Positions 1-9,008 of a DNA stretch of 64,000 nt are shown one piece after another. The notes beneath the pieces were generated by a model. The model saw only the letters and a program-made list of their open reading frames with translations, did not search any database and was not told where the DNA came from. Each line of letters starts with the position of its first letter. Within the stretch, counting starts at the first letter, position 1. The translations under genes were made by a program, and so were the position numbers. Source of the DNA: Clostridium sp. AN503. Lineage in GTDB: Bacteria; Bacillota; Clostridia; Lachnospirales; Lachnospiraceae. The stretch spans positions 1,612,001 to 1,676,000 of the forward strand of contig NZ_JBFDTP010000002.1 of assembly GCF_040719375.1 (NCBI RefSeq). Direction: 5' to 3'.

Positions 1-1
1 T

Positions 2-259
2 GTCACAGCAAAGGGCAATATCATTGTCCTGGGCGAGCTGCGCGGATCGGTCCATGCCGGTGTCGCGGGAGACCGGGATGCGGTGGTCGCTGCCATGGAG
101 ATGGCTCCTTTGCAGATCAAGATCGCGGATATTATGCAGCATTATGGCGATAAAGGCCGGCGATTGGGCAAGGGACCGATGATAGCAAATGTAGAAAATT
201 GTAGTATTTGTACGAAAGCAATAAAAAAATCCGTTTTTAGTATGTTAAATTTCAATTAA
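2..259 (+). CDS. minC: MinC C-terminal domain (5' end outside window)
   Basis: The open frame from the left edge gives about 85 residues. It begins with a Gly-rich beta-helix pattern (GNIIVLGELRGSVHAG) and then MAPLQIKIADIM, which is the signature of the MinC C-terminal beta-helical domain. That domain dimerises, binds MinD and helps place the FtsZ-inhibiting MinC at the poles. minD follows 63 nt downstream, which supports the call. The N-terminal FtsZ-inhibiting domain lies outside the window. The last ~25 residues, after GKGPMIANVE, are Lys/Ser/Asn-rich and look like a non-conserved tail. Confidence 0.9.
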   Translation, partial: VTAKGNIIVLGELRGSVHAGVAGDRDAVVAAMEMAPLQIKIADIMQHYGDKGRRLGKGPMIANVENCSICTKAIKKSVFSMLNFN

Positions 260-322
260 TACTGGAAAAGTTTTTGATTTTAATGTAAAATGGAGAGGTA
301 GTATTTTTTCAGGAGGCATTCT

Positions 323-1114
323 ATGAGTGAAGTCATTGTGATTACTTCTGGAAAAGGCGGGGTCGGCAAGACCACCACAACTGCAAACATCGGGACAGGC
401 CTGGCTTTGCTGGGTTACAGCGTCGTGCTGATCGATACAGATATCGGCCTTCGCAACTTAGATGTCGTGATGGGGTTGGAGAACCGGATCATTTATAATC
501 TGGTTGACGTGGTGGAAGGCAACTGCCGGATGAAGCAGGCCCTGATAAAAGACAAAAGATACCCGAATCTCTATTTACTTCCGTCCGCCCAGACCCGGGA
601 CAAGACTTCGGTCAATCCGGGCCAGATGAAAAAACTGGTGGACGATCTACGAGAAGATTTTGATTATATTCTGCTGGATTGTCCTGCCGGTATTGAGCAG
701 GGATTCCAGAACGCCATAGCCGGTGCAGACCGCGCTCTGGTCGTCACAACTCCGGAAGTATCTGCCATCCGGGATGCCGACCGTATCATCGGCCTTTTGG
801 AAGCGGCACAGATGCAGGAGATCGATCTGATCGTCAACCGGATCCGTATGGACATGGTGAGGCGAGGGGATATGATGTCCGTGGAGGATGTGGCTGATAT
901 CCTGGCCGTCAGCATTATCGGGGCGGTTCCGGATGATGAGGACATCGTTGTATCCACCAATCAGGGCGAACCCTTGGTGGACACGGAATCCTTCGCCGGA
1001 CAGGCATATCTCAATATCTGCAAACGGATCGCGGGAGAGGCCATTCCACTGATGGATTTAGACCCGCACCGGGGACTACTGGTCCGCATCTCCGGCTTTT
1101 TAAAGAGGGCATAG
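323..1114 (+). CDS. minD: Septum site-determining ATPase MinD
   Basis: 263 residues, the normal MinD length. The deviant Walker A motif GKGGVGKTTT is at residues 10-19, switch motifs DTDIGLRNLD and LDCPAG follow, and the C-terminus (ISGFLKRA) is an amphipathic membrane-targeting helix. MinD is the membrane-binding ATPase that recruits MinC to block Z-rings away from midcell. An AGGAGG site (about 311-316) precedes the ATG. It is co-directional with minC and minE, the full oscillating Min set, which many Clostridia carry instead of or alongside DivIVA-only systems. Confidence 0.97.
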   Translation: MSEVIVITSGKGGVGKTTTTANIGTGLALLGYSVVLIDTDIGLRNLDVVMGLENRIIYNLVDVVEGNCRMKQALIKDKRYPNLYLLPSAQTRDKTSVNPGQMKKLVDDLREDFDYILLDCPAGIEQGFQNAIAGADRALVVTTPEVSAIRDADRIIGLLEAAQMQEIDLIVNRIRMDMVRRGDMMSVEDVADILAVSIIGAVPDDEDIVVSTNQGEPLVDTESFAGQAYLNICKRIAGEAIPLMDLDPHRGLLVRISGFLKRA

Positions 1115-1128
1115 GGAGGGTGGACGCG

Positions 1129-1416
1129 ATGAGACAGTTGATTTGGTTCCACAAGAGCAATTCCGGTGAGATTGCAAGGAGCCGTCTGAAGCTTTTGCTG
1201 GTTTCGGACAAGGCCCGTGTGAATCCCGGGCTCATCGACCTGATAAAAGATGATATGATTGGCGTACTTTCCAGATATGCGGAGATTGATACTGTGCAGC
1301 TTGACATCCGTTTTACCAGGATGGAGACTGCCGGGACGAGGGAACCGACACCGGTCCTTTCCGCGACATTTCCGCTCCGCCAGTTTACTGTTAAGAGGAA
1401 TGAAGAATGTTTTTAG
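1129..1416 (+). CDS. minE: Cell division topological specificity factor MinE
   Basis: 95 residues. The N-terminal amphipathic segment (LIWFHKSNSGEIARSRLKLLL) and the later LIDLIKDDMIGVLSRYAEID match MinE's membrane/MinD-binding helix and its topological-specificity beta fold. MinE stimulates MinD ATPase activity and drives the pole-to-pole oscillation. A GTG at 1120 is also in frame, but it sits inside the AGGGAGGG ribosome-binding site, so the ATG at 1129 with ~9 nt spacing is the better start. The 3' end overlaps rodA by 10 nt, suggesting translational coupling. Confidence 0.93.
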   Translation: MRQLIWFHKSNSGEIARSRLKLLLVSDKARVNPGLIDLIKDDMIGVLSRYAEIDTVQLDIRFTRMETAGTREPTPVLSATFPLRQFTVKRNEECF

Positions 1417-2528
1417 ATTACGACTTCAGGAATTACAATTACCGTTTATTCCTTTATGTGTTACTGCTGAATATTTTTGGCGTCCTGATCATTCGGAGCG
1501 CTACCAACCAGGACATGGCCGTGGTTGGGAAACAGATCATGGGAGTTGTCGTAGGGTCGGCGATTGTGATCGGCCTGTCCCTGCTCGACTATCATAAGAT
1601 CATGACAGCAGCTCCGGTTGTATACGGAGCCTGTATCGTGGGATTGATAGCCGTGCTGATCTTTGGTGTGAGCCGCGGCATTGCGACCAGATGGATCGTG
1701 CTGCCGGGGATTGGACAGATTCAGCCGTCGGAGTTTGTAAAGATTGGTATGATCGTATTTTTCTCCTGGTTTTTTGCAAAGAACCAGGAGAGGATCAACC
1801 AGTTTACAATATTGATGCTTGCAGGGGGCCTGTTCCTGGTCATATTTGCCCTGATTTATCTGCAGCCGAATCTTTCTACAAGCCTGGTGACTGTGGTCAT
1901 TTTTCTCAGCATGCTGTTTGCAGCCGGACTAAGCTACCGCTGGATCGCTGGTGCGCTGGCGGTCGTTATTCCGTGCGGAGGACTTTTCGTATACCTGCTC
2001 AAGTTCAATATGGTGCCGTTTTTAAAAGATTACCAGGCACGGCGGATCCTTGCATTTATTGACAAGGCGAACTATGCAGAGGCTAATTTACAGCAGACCA
2101 ACTCGATCATGGCGATCGGTTCCGGGATGCTGCACGGAAAAGGCTTAAACAACAACACTCTGGCTTCCGTCAAGAACGGAAACTTTCTTTCCGAGGAACG
2201 GACGGACTTTATCTTTGCCGTGATCGGTGAGGAACTGGGGTTCATCGGATGTGTTGCAGTGATCCTGCTCATAGCTCTTGTGGTATATGAGTGCCTGATC
2301 ATGGCGGCGCGTGCGAAGGATATGTCGGGCAGGCTTTTATGTGTGGGCCTGGCAACCCTGCTTGCTTTCCAGAGCTTTGCCAATATTGCCGTGGCGACCG
2401 GGATTGTTCCCAATACCGGGCTGCCGCTTCCATTTATCAGCTATGGGGTCAGTTCCCTGATGAGTATCTGTTTCGGTGTGGGGATTGCGCTCAATGTTGG
2501 ACTTCAAAGAAAAATCAGTAACTATTAA
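1407..2528 (+). CDS. rodA: RodA/FtsW-family (SEDS) peptidoglycan glycosyltransferase
   Basis: 373 residues with about ten predicted membrane segments. Family landmarks are visible: GIATRWIVLPGIGQIQPSEFVKIG (residues ~90-113, shown here only as landmark), QPNLSTS, LSEERTDFIFAVIGEELG and the C-terminal PLPFISYG. SEDS proteins polymerise lipid II glycan strands with a partner class B PBP. The position straight after minCDE and the ~370-residue length favour RodA (side-wall elongation) over FtsW. It starts inside minE. I infer co-expression with the Min genes, and no internal promoter is obvious. Confidence 0.93.
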   Translation: MFLDYDFRNYNYRLFLYVLLLNIFGVLIIRSATNQDMAVVGKQIMGVVVGSAIVIGLSLLDYHKIMTAAPVVYGACIVGLIAVLIFGVSRGIATRWIVLPGIGQIQPSEFVKIGMIVFFSWFFAKNQERINQFTILMLAGGLFLVIFALIYLQPNLSTSLVTVVIFLSMLFAAGLSYRWIAGALAVVIPCGGLFVYLLKFNMVPFLKDYQARRILAFIDKANYAEANLQQTNSIMAIGSGMLHGKGLNNNTLASVKNGNFLSEERTDFIFAVIGEELGFIGCVAVILLIALVVYECLIMAARAKDMSGRLLCVGLATLLAFQSFANIAVATGIVPNTGLPLPFISYGVSSLMSICFGVGIALNVGLQRKISNY

Positions 2529-2545
2529 AGGAGGTTATTAACCAT

Positions 2546-2956
2546 ATGAACATCGGTCTGATTGCTCATGATTCAAAAAAGAAACTGATGCAGAACTTCT
2601 GCATCGCTTACCGGGGGATTCTCAACAAGCACGAGCTTTTTGCAACAGGGACCACCGGACGCCTCGTAGAGGAAGTAACTAATTTAAACGTACACAAATA
2701 TCTTGCCGGGCATTTGGGAGGACAGCAGCAGCTGGCGTCCCAGATTGAGCACAATCAGATGGATCTGGTGATTTTCCTGAGGGACCCGCTTTCTCCGAAG
2801 TCTCATGAGCCGGATGTGAATGACGTGGTCCGCCTGTGTGATATTTACAATATTCCTTTTGCGACCAATCTTGCCACCGCCGAGCTTTTGATCAAGGCGT
2901 TGGACCGCGGTGATCTGGAGTGGCGCGAGATCTATAAACAGGAGAGTTCATTTTGA
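2546..2956 (+). CDS. mgsA: Methylglyoxal synthase
   Basis: 136 residues, normal length. The phosphate-binding loop ATGTTGRL (about 32-39) and the catalytic/binding segment FLRDPLSPKSHEPDV are both present. The enzyme converts dihydroxyacetone phosphate to methylglyoxal plus phosphate, a bypass of lower glycolysis that relieves sugar-phosphate stress. An AAAGGAGG site lies ~10 nt before the ATG. It is 17 nt after rodA and overlaps the next gene by 4 nt, so it is part of the min-rod operon. Confidence 0.97.
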   Translation: MNIGLIAHDSKKKLMQNFCIAYRGILNKHELFATGTTGRLVEEVTNLNVHKYLAGHLGGQQQLASQIEHNQMDLVIFLRDPLSPKSHEPDVNDVVRLCDIYNIPFATNLATAELLIKALDRGDLEWREIYKQESSF

Positions 2957-3921
2957 GAATGACCTGCAGAGTCTGTGTGACGGCTCTTCTGTCGGCGGCG
3001 CTTATGTGCGGGTGCGGGCAGGCTGAGGATTCAGAGTATTCCTATGCGCCTGAAAGACTGGATGCCCTGATCGCTTCTGTTCCTGACGACCGGGAACTGG
3101 CGCCTGCTTTTGCAGAGGATCTATGTGTGATCACCGGGACGGAAGCTTCTGTGGACGCTGCTGTCAGTGCAGAGGCGGCTGCTACGTTTTCTCTCAGTGA
3201 CAACCGGGTGATCGTGCAGAAGAATCCGTTTGAGCGTATGAATCCGGCCAGTATTACCAAGGTTATGACGGCATTGCTTGTCATAGAAGACGGTGATCTG
3301 GAGGAGGAGGTCACAGTAGGGGAGGAGACAGTGATCACCGAATCGGGAGCTTCCCTGTGCCATATAAAACCCGGAGACAGACTGACGATGGAAGAACTGC
3401 TCTATGGTCTGATGCTTCCCTCCGGCAATGATGCCGGCGCAGCCATTGCTGTACACAAGTCGGGCAGCATTGGGGCATTCGCGCAGAGGATGAATCAGAG
3501 GGCCTATGAACTTGGGGCTACTGATACCCATTTTGTCAATCCTCATGGATTGACGGATGAGCAGCATTATACGACTGCGTATGATTTATATCTGATATTC
3601 AATGAGGCGCTAAAACAGCCGGAGTTCCGAAAGATCATAGGGACTTCTGCTTATACTGCACAGTATACAGATGCTCAGGGGCTTTTAAAGACCCAGGAGT
3701 GGAAGAACAGCAACCAGTATCTGACTGGGAAGACTCCCACTCCGGAAGGACTGACTGTGATCGGTGGGAAAACAGGCACCACAAAGGCGGCTGGTTCCTG
3801 TCTGATCATCGGAAGCCAGGATACCAGGCAGCATGAATATATCTCCGTGGTACTTAAAGCTGAAAGCAGGCAGACCCTGTATGAGAATATGACAAATATA
3901 ATTCAGAAAATTGTCAATTAG
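2953..3921 (+). CDS. D-alanyl-D-alanine carboxypeptidase (DacA-type lipoprotein)
   Basis: 322 residues. The N-terminus MRMTCRVCVTALLSAALMCG is followed by Cys, a lipobox-like signal peptide, so a lipid-anchored extracellular enzyme is likely. Penicillin-binding motifs occur in order: SITK (SxxK, in NPASITKVM), SGN (in MLPSGNDAG) and KTG (in GGKTGTT). It trims the terminal D-Ala of peptidoglycan pentapeptides. The chosen start is TTG 2953, overlapping the mgsA stop (GGAGAG 8-12 nt upstream). ATG 2959 is the alternative and changes only two residues. It lacks the C-terminal anchoring helix common in PBP5-type enzymes, consistent with lipoprotein anchoring. Confidence 0.92.
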   Translation: MRMTCRVCVTALLSAALMCGCGQAEDSEYSYAPERLDALIASVPDDRELAPAFAEDLCVITGTEASVDAAVSAEAAATFSLSDNRVIVQKNPFERMNPASITKVMTALLVIEDGDLEEEVTVGEETVITESGASLCHIKPGDRLTMEELLYGLMLPSGNDAGAAIAVHKSGSIGAFAQRMNQRAYELGATDTHFVNPHGLTDEQHYTTAYDLYLIFNEALKQPEFRKIIGTSAYTAQYTDAQGLLKTQEWKNSNQYLTGKTPTPEGLTVIGGKTGTTKAAGSCLIIGSQDTRQHEYISVVLKAESRQTLYENMTNIIQKIVN

Positions 3922-3924
3922 TGA

Positions 3925-3953
3925 TTGCGCATTTTATCGATTTGTACTATAAT
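3925..3953 (+). promoter_or_regulatory. Likely sigma-A promoter for the P-loop gene
   Basis: A perfect TATAAT (3948-3953) lies 17 nt after TTGCGC (3925-3930), a weak -35. It falls just after the carboxypeptidase stop and 58 nt before the next start codon. Confidence 0.5.
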
Positions 3954-4011
3954 TAGTTTAATAATAAAAGACTTTTTATACAAATTAAATAAACCTAAGG
4001 AGGAGATTATT

Positions 4012-4431
4012 ATGGTGCAGATTATCGCAGGCAGAAAAGGAAAAGGAAAGACGAAACATCTGTTGGACATGGCGAATACAGCTATCAAAGCAGCGACCGG
4101 TTCGATTGTCTATCTGGATAAGAGTTCCAAGCATATGTATGAACTCAGCAACAAGATCCGCCTGATCAATGTGAAAGAATACCCGATTACCACAAGCGAA
4201 GGATTTATCGGTTTTGTCTGTGGGATCATCTCACAGGACCATGATATCGAGACGATGTTTTTAGACAGCTTTTTAAAGCTGGCAAGCTTAGAGGGCGAGG
4301 ACATCAGCGATACCATTGCAACCTTGGAAAAAATCAGTGACAAATACAGCGTGAACTTTGTATTAAGCGTATCCCTGGATGCCGCAGAGATGCCGGAGAA
4401 CGTTCAGAAGGATGTCGTGATCTCACTGTAA
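4012..4431 (+). CDS. Small P-loop NTPase of unknown function
   Basis: 139 residues from ATG 4012, preceded by a strong AAGGAGGAG site. An in-frame ATG at 3925 overlaps the predicted promoter and has no ribosome-binding site. Walker A GRKGKGKT is at residues 7-14. A hydrophobic strand ending in FLDS (about residues 83-86) could be a Walker B, and there are no membrane segments. Similar proteins in Lachnospiraceae are sometimes loosely labelled PilT/twitching motility, but nothing here shows the PilT His box or a pilus context. Function unknown. It is monocistronic between its own promoter and a terminator. Confidence 0.8.
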   Translation: MVQIIAGRKGKGKTKHLLDMANTAIKAATGSIVYLDKSSKHMYELSNKIRLINVKEYPITTSEGFIGFVCGIISQDHDIETMFLDSFLKLASLEGEDISDTIATLEKISDKYSVNFVLSVSLDAAEMPENVQKDVVISL

Positions 4432-4450
4432 TACATAGAAAGATTATCCT

Positions 4451-4490
4451 GCAGCCGGGGGCTTAAAAGTCGCCGGCTGCATTGCTTTTT
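4451..4490 (+). terminator. Rho-independent terminator
   Basis: An 8-bp GC-rich stem, GCAGCCGG (4451-4458) with CCGGCTGC (4473-4480), is followed by ATTGCTTTTT. It lies 20 nt after the P-loop gene stop. Confidence 0.85.
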
Positions 4491-4501
4491 GCGGGTTTGG
4501 C

Positions 4502-4530
4502 TTGCACTTTTACCCGGTAGCTTTTATAAT
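4502..4530 (+). promoter_or_regulatory. Likely sigma-A promoter for the HlyD-like/yggS/sepF genes
   Basis: TTGCAC (4502-4507), a 17-nt spacer and a perfect TATAAT (4525-4530), placed 40 nt before the HlyD-like start and just after a terminator. Confidence 0.55.
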
Positions 4531-4569
4531 GGATAGGAACAGTAATGACCTGTCCGGGAGGATTTGAAG

Positions 4570-5973
4570 TTGGCTAAGAAAAAGAATTCCAAGATCGTAC
4601 GGTATCGTCACCCGCTGAATTTAAATGTGGGGATGATTATCTTTGCTATTATATTTGTCTATATGACATTCAGCGTATATACCTATATGAAAAAGGATAA
4701 GGTGCAGTTCTACGAGGTTGCAGAGGGCAATATTGTGAACGACCACCAGTATACAGGCATTATCCTGCGCAGTGAGCAGGTGGAGAAAACAGACCGGGCA
4801 GGCCACATCAATTATTATGTCCGGGAGGGGAAACGCGCTGCGATCGGTACGCGGATCTATTCCATTGACGAGACTGGAAGCATGGAGGCCTTTTTGGAGG
4901 AACACCCGGAAGCCAATGTGACTCTTACCGATGCCAATTTAGCGGAGATCAAGCGGCAGTTATCCTCTTTTTCCATGAATTATGACGATCAGAATTTTAG
5001 TGAGATCTATGATCTTCAGTATTCACTGGAGGCGTCGGTGCTGGAGTATGTTAACTTTAATTCACTGGGTAATTTAGATGCTCTGATGCAGGAGACGGGC
5101 ATTGTCTTTCAACAGGTGAAGGCGCCTGTGTCCGGCGTGGTATCTTATTCCATCGATGGGTTTGAAGGTATGGAAGCTTCCCAGATCACGGAGGAGGCGT
5201 TTGAACGTTCCAGTTATTCCAAGGCGATCACAAAGGCTGGCGATCTGATCGAAAAGTCTGCGCCGGTGTACAAGCTGGTGACTTCTGATGACTGGAGCAT
5301 CGTATTTCCGCTGACAGAGGAACATATCACAGAATACACGGGCCAGAAGACTCTGCATGTGACCTTTTCTTCCAATGAGCTGGAGACGGACGGGGCTTTT
5401 TCCATAATCACGGGAGCTGATGGAAAACAGTATGGAAAGCTGGATTTTAACCAGTATATGGTCCAGTTTGTTTCGGACCGGTATGTTACCTTTGAAGTGG
5501 AGACCGCCAGGACTGATGGGTTGAAGATCCCGGTAACTGCAGTGACCACTAAGAATTTTTATCTGGTTCCGGTGGAGTATATCGCACAGGGGGGAGACAG
5601 CAGCGATACGGGCTTTATGAAGGAGGTCTATTCTGAGGATGGAACTCCGGCAGTCCAGTTTGTGCCAACTACGATCTACTATTCCACGGAGGATTATTAC
5701 TATATCGATATGGGGGAGAATGCCCCCATTAAGGCCGGGGACTATATTGTAAAGCAGAATTCAAAAGACCGCTACCAGGTTGGCTCCAGCGCATCCTTGC
5801 AGGGGGTTTATAACATTAATAAGGGCTATGCAGTATTTAAACAGATAGAGATATTAAAGTCCAATGAAGAGTACTATACCGTGAAAAAGGGCACCAACTA
5901 TGGTCTTTCTGTGTATGACCATATCGTGTTGAATGCGGATACTGTCTATGAAGGGGAACTGATCTATCAGTAA
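4570..5973 (+). CDS. HlyD-like membrane-anchored adaptor protein
   Basis: 467 residues from TTG 4570. GGAGG at 4557-4561 is 8 nt upstream, whereas the in-frame TTG at 4564 is only 2 nt away. The basic N-terminus is followed by one membrane span (about residues 20-38, VGMIIFAIIFVYMTFSVYTY) and a long beta-rich extracellular part. The segment VKAPVSGVVSYSIDGFEGM resembles the lipoyl/barrel-sandwich hybrid of membrane-fusion proteins. No transporter gene is adjacent; the neighbours are yggS and sepF. In related Clostridia this protein is commonly found next to division genes, so a cell-envelope role is plausible but unproven. Confidence 0.75.
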   Translation: MAKKKNSKIVRYRHPLNLNVGMIIFAIIFVYMTFSVYTYMKKDKVQFYEVAEGNIVNDHQYTGIILRSEQVEKTDRAGHINYYVREGKRAAIGTRIYSIDETGSMEAFLEEHPEANVTLTDANLAEIKRQLSSFSMNYDDQNFSEIYDLQYSLEASVLEYVNFNSLGNLDALMQETGIVFQQVKAPVSGVVSYSIDGFEGMEASQITEEAFERSSYSKAITKAGDLIEKSAPVYKLVTSDDWSIVFPLTEEHITEYTGQKTLHVTFSSNELETDGAFSIITGADGKQYGKLDFNQYMVQFVSDRYVTFEVETARTDGLKIPVTAVTTKNFYLVPVEYIAQGGDSSDTGFMKEVYSEDGTPAVQFVPTTIYYSTEDYYYIDMGENAPIKAGDYIVKQNSKDRYQVGSSASLQGVYNINKGYAVFKQIEILKSNEEYYTVKKGTNYGLSVYDHIVLNADTVYEGELIYQ

Positions 5974-6009
5974 TACGGATACATTAATAAGAAATCGAGG
6001 TAAAGAGAT

Positions 6010-6699
6010 ATGGAGCATATGATTTCAGATAATCTACAGGAGGTAAAGGCGCGGATCCAGGCAGCCTGTCTGCGCAGCGGCAGGAATGCAGATGAGGTGA
6101 CATTGATCGCAGTCAGTAAGACAAAGCCGTTAACCTCCTTAATGGAGGCGTATGACGCTGGCGCCCGTGATTTTGGAGAGAATAAGGTTCAGGAGATACT
6201 GGAAAAGGCCCCGGCCATGCCGTCGGACGCCCGTTTTCATATGATCGGGCATCTGCAGCGCAATAAAGTAAAACAGGTCCTGCCCCATGCCGTTTTGATC
6301 CATTCCGTAGATTCTGTCCGGCTGGCTGAACAGATTGAACAAGATGCGGCAAAAGAAGATCGGTCTGTGGATATACTTCTGGAAGTCAATGTGGCGAAGG
6401 AGGAGAGCAAATTTGGATTCTTCCCGGAGGATGTGATGGACGCTATTGACATAATACGGATGTTTCCTCACCTTCATATCACTGGTTTGATGACGATCGC
6501 ACCTTTTGTAGAGGATTCCGAAGAAAATCGTCCGATTTTTAAAAAATTATATCAATTATCTGTTGACATCAAAAAGAAAAACATTGATAATGTTACTATG
6601 AGTGTGCTTTCTATGGGAATGACCGGCGACTATGAAGTTGCCGTGGAGGAAGGCGCAACCATGATAAGAGTCGGTACCGGGATTTTTGGTGCCAGATAA
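6010..6699 (+). CDS. yggS: YggS/PLPBP-family PLP homeostasis protein
   Basis: 229 residues. The PLP lysine motif AVSKTKP (about 33-39) and the phosphate-binding region near VLSMGMTGDYEVAVEEGATMIRVGTGIFG are both present. The protein is a single-domain fold-type III PLP binder that buffers pyridoxal phosphate and has no known catalytic activity. It sits directly upstream of sepF, the conserved ylmE-ylmF arrangement of Firmicutes. Confidence 0.95.
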   Translation: MEHMISDNLQEVKARIQAACLRSGRNADEVTLIAVSKTKPLTSLMEAYDAGARDFGENKVQEILEKAPAMPSDARFHMIGHLQRNKVKQVLPHAVLIHSVDSVRLAEQIEQDAAKEDRSVDILLEVNVAKEESKFGFFPEDVMDAIDIIRMFPHLHITGLMTIAPFVEDSEENRPIFKKLYQLSVDIKKKNIDNVTMSVLSMGMTGDYEVAVEEGATMIRVGTGIFGAR

Positions 6700-6720
6700 G
6701 GATTGGAGAGAGAACAAGTT

Positions 6721-7227
6721 ATGAGCCTTTTAAGTAAGCTGATGGATACCATGCGTTTAACCCCTGAAGAGGATGATGATTACTTTGGTCCTGACGACGA
6801 TTACGAAATGGACAAGGCTGGAAAGAAAAGTCTATTCCAGGTACGGGACGATGCAGACGACTATGAAGGAGGCGAAGATGACAGTAAACCGCGTTTTTTC
6901 TCTCGTTCATCAAAGGTAGTTCCCATGAGAAGAGGGATGGAAGTATCCCTGATCAAACCTACTTCCATTGAAGATGCCAGGGAAATCTGTGATTACCTGC
7001 TGGCAGGTAAGGCAGTTGTTCTCAATATGGAGGGAATCCATACAGAAGTCGCACAGCGTATCATCGACTTTACTTCTGGTGCAACCTATTCCATGAACGG
7101 CAATTTACAAAAGATATCCAGTTATATTTTTATCGCGACTCCGGAGTCTGTGGAGCTTTCCGGCGATTTCCAGGAACTCCTTGGGAATGGGACCCTCGAT
7201 GTATCCGGGCTGAACATTCGCCTGTAA
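6721..7227 (+). CDS. sepF: Cell division protein SepF
   Basis: 168 residues from ATG 6721 (GGAGAG about 10 nt upstream; the upstream TTG 6703 has no suitable site). The N-terminal amphipathic helix MSLLSKLMDTMRL is a membrane anchor. An acidic linker (~20-60) follows, then a SepF core with VVLNMEGIHTEVAQRIIDFTSGATYSM-type helices. SepF tethers and bundles FtsZ at the septum. It immediately follows yggS and is probably in the same transcript. Confidence 0.95.
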   Translation: MSLLSKLMDTMRLTPEEDDDYFGPDDDYEMDKAGKKSLFQVRDDADDYEGGEDDSKPRFFSRSSKVVPMRRGMEVSLIKPTSIEDAREICDYLLAGKAVVLNMEGIHTEVAQRIIDFTSGATYSMNGNLQKISSYIFIATPESVELSGDFQELLGNGTLDVSGLNIRL

Positions 7228-7381
7228 GGGGCAGCGATAGAGAGATTACATATCATTACATATCCCTTTTGCGAAGGAAATGGACAGGAAAGGCAGACAA
7301 TTTTCCGGATGTTCGGAAGGAAGATTGTTTGCTTTCTTTCGTATACAGTGGGATATGCAGTGGAGATGAGAGGAGACAGAT

Positions 7382-8491
7382 ATGGCTAATCGAATGACAG
7401 TCCATAGGGACGGCAGGGCAATTTATGATATCGTGGCAGAATCTTCCTATGACAGGCTTGGAGAGGAAGCGGCAGCTTTAGGCACTGCAGGAAGGAAGCT
7501 GTGCATTGTTACAGACAGTAACGTGGCCCCATTGTATCTGGAACAGGTAAAAAAGGAGCTGGCTTCATGCTGCCGACAGGTAGATTGTTATGAGATCCCG
7601 GCTGGGGAGGAGTATAAGAATCTGGATACGGTGAGGGGCATTTATGAGCACCTGATCAAAAGACATTATGACAGAGGGGATATGCTGGTGGCTCTCGGCG
7701 GCGGTGTGGTCGGAGATCTGTGCGGCTTTACGGCAGCGACCTACTTAAGGGGGATCCGTTTTATCCAGATTCCCACGACTTTGCTTTCCCAGGTGGATTC
7801 CAGTATAGGCGGAAAGACCGGAGTGGATTTTGATTCCTACAAAAATATGGTAGGAGCGTTCCACATGCCTGCTCTGGTCTATACCAGTACATCCAGTCTG
7901 CTGACACTTCCGGACGAGCAGTTCGCATCCGGTATGGGTGAGATCATCAAGCACGGGCTGATACGGGACCGGGAGTATTACGCCTGGCTGACGGCTCACG
8001 CGGATAAGATCAGAAAAAGAGATTTGAGCGTATGTGAGCAGATGATCCTGGTGAGCAACCAGATCAAGCGGGAAGTGGTGGAGAAGGACCCGACAGAACA
8101 GGCTGAGAGAGCTTTGCTGAATTTTGGTCATACGCTGGGCCATGCCATCGAGAAGCTGATGGACTTTCATCTGCTACATGGACAATGCGTGGCTTTGGGC
8201 TGCGCCGCGGCGTCCTGGATGTCTGCAAAGAGAGGCAGCCTTACGATGGAGGAGGTTTCCGGCATTTTAAAAACTCTGGAGGTATTTGGTCTTCCGGTCA
8301 GTATCGGCGGGCTCGGACTAGAGGCGGACAATATAGTTGCAACCACAAAAAACGATAAAAAGATGGATTCCGGCACAATCAAGTTTATTCTTCTCCACCA
8401 GATTGGAGAGGCATATGTGGACCGTTCCGTGACGGATCAGGAGATGATTGAAAGCCTGTGCTGGCTGGCGGGAGGGGAACATGAAGAATAA
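7382..8491 (+). CDS. aroB: 3-dehydroquinate synthase
   Basis: 369 residues. The NAD-binding GGGVVGDLCGFTAATYLRGI region (~98-117) and IPTTLLSQVDSSIGGKTGVD (~122-141) are present, as are the metal-ligand stretches EIIKHGLI and FGHTLGHAIE. The enzyme catalyses the second shikimate step, DAHP to 3-dehydroquinate. The 154 nt upstream shows no clear promoter. The stop overlaps the lspA start, so the two are translationally coupled. No other aro gene is in the window. Confidence 0.97.
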   Translation: MANRMTVHRDGRAIYDIVAESSYDRLGEEAAALGTAGRKLCIVTDSNVAPLYLEQVKKELASCCRQVDCYEIPAGEEYKNLDTVRGIYEHLIKRHYDRGDMLVALGGGVVGDLCGFTAATYLRGIRFIQIPTTLLSQVDSSIGGKTGVDFDSYKNMVGAFHMPALVYTSTSSLLTLPDEQFASGMGEIIKHGLIRDREYYAWLTAHADKIRKRDLSVCEQMILVSNQIKREVVEKDPTEQAERALLNFGHTLGHAIEKLMDFHLLHGQCVALGCAAASWMSAKRGSLTMEEVSGILKTLEVFGLPVSIGGLGLEADNIVATTKNDKKMDSGTIKFILLHQIGEAYVDRSVTDQEMIESLCWLAGGEHEE

Positions 8492-9008
8492 AGTATTCAA
8501 TCTGCTGGTGTGGGCGGCAGCATCCCTTGCCCTGGTTCTGGCAGACCAGTATACAAAGCTTTTAGTAGTGACCCGGCTGAAAGGAAGGCCGCCATTTGTC
8601 ATTGTAGACGGAGTGTTTGAATTTTTATATTCAGAGAACAGAGGAGCCGCTTTTGGCATGCTGCAGGGACGTCAGGGTTTCTTTTTCCTGATCGGGGCAG
8701 TTGTGCTGGCTGCTGCCGCTTTCGTGATGTACCGTATGCCGGATTGGGGACAAAAGCGGTATCACTGGCTGAAGATCTGCACCATCATGATCACGGCTGG
8801 AGCGGTCGGGAACATGGTGGACCGTGTTTCCAAGGGATACGTGGTGGATTTTTTGTATTTTAAACTGATCAATTTTCCCATCTTTAATGTGGCGGATATC
8901 TATGTGACGGTAGCGACGGCTATCCTTCTGGTATTATTATGTTTTTATTACCGCGAGGAGGAGCTGGATATTTTTCATCTGCGCAGGGAGAAGGGGGATT
9001 CTCATTGA
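8481..9008 (+). CDS. lspA: Lipoprotein signal peptidase
   Basis: 175 residues from ATG 8481, with GGAGGGG 4-8 nt upstream. Four membrane helices are predicted. The catalytic aspartates lie in GNMVDRVSKGYVVDF and FNVADIYV, the two conserved family motifs, and ENRGAAFGML is a further conserved block. It removes signal peptides from prolipoproteins after diacylglyceryl modification, and the D,D-carboxypeptidase at 2953 is a possible substrate. It overlaps aroB by 11 nt and the next gene by 4 nt. Confidence 0.96.
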   Translation: MKNKVFNLLVWAAASLALVLADQYTKLLVVTRLKGRPPFVIVDGVFEFLYSENRGAAFGMLQGRQGFFFLIGAVVLAAAAFVMYRMPDWGQKRYHWLKICTIMITAGAVGNMVDRVSKGYVVDFLYFKLINFPIFNVADIYVTVATAILLVLLCFYYREEELDIFHLRREKGDSH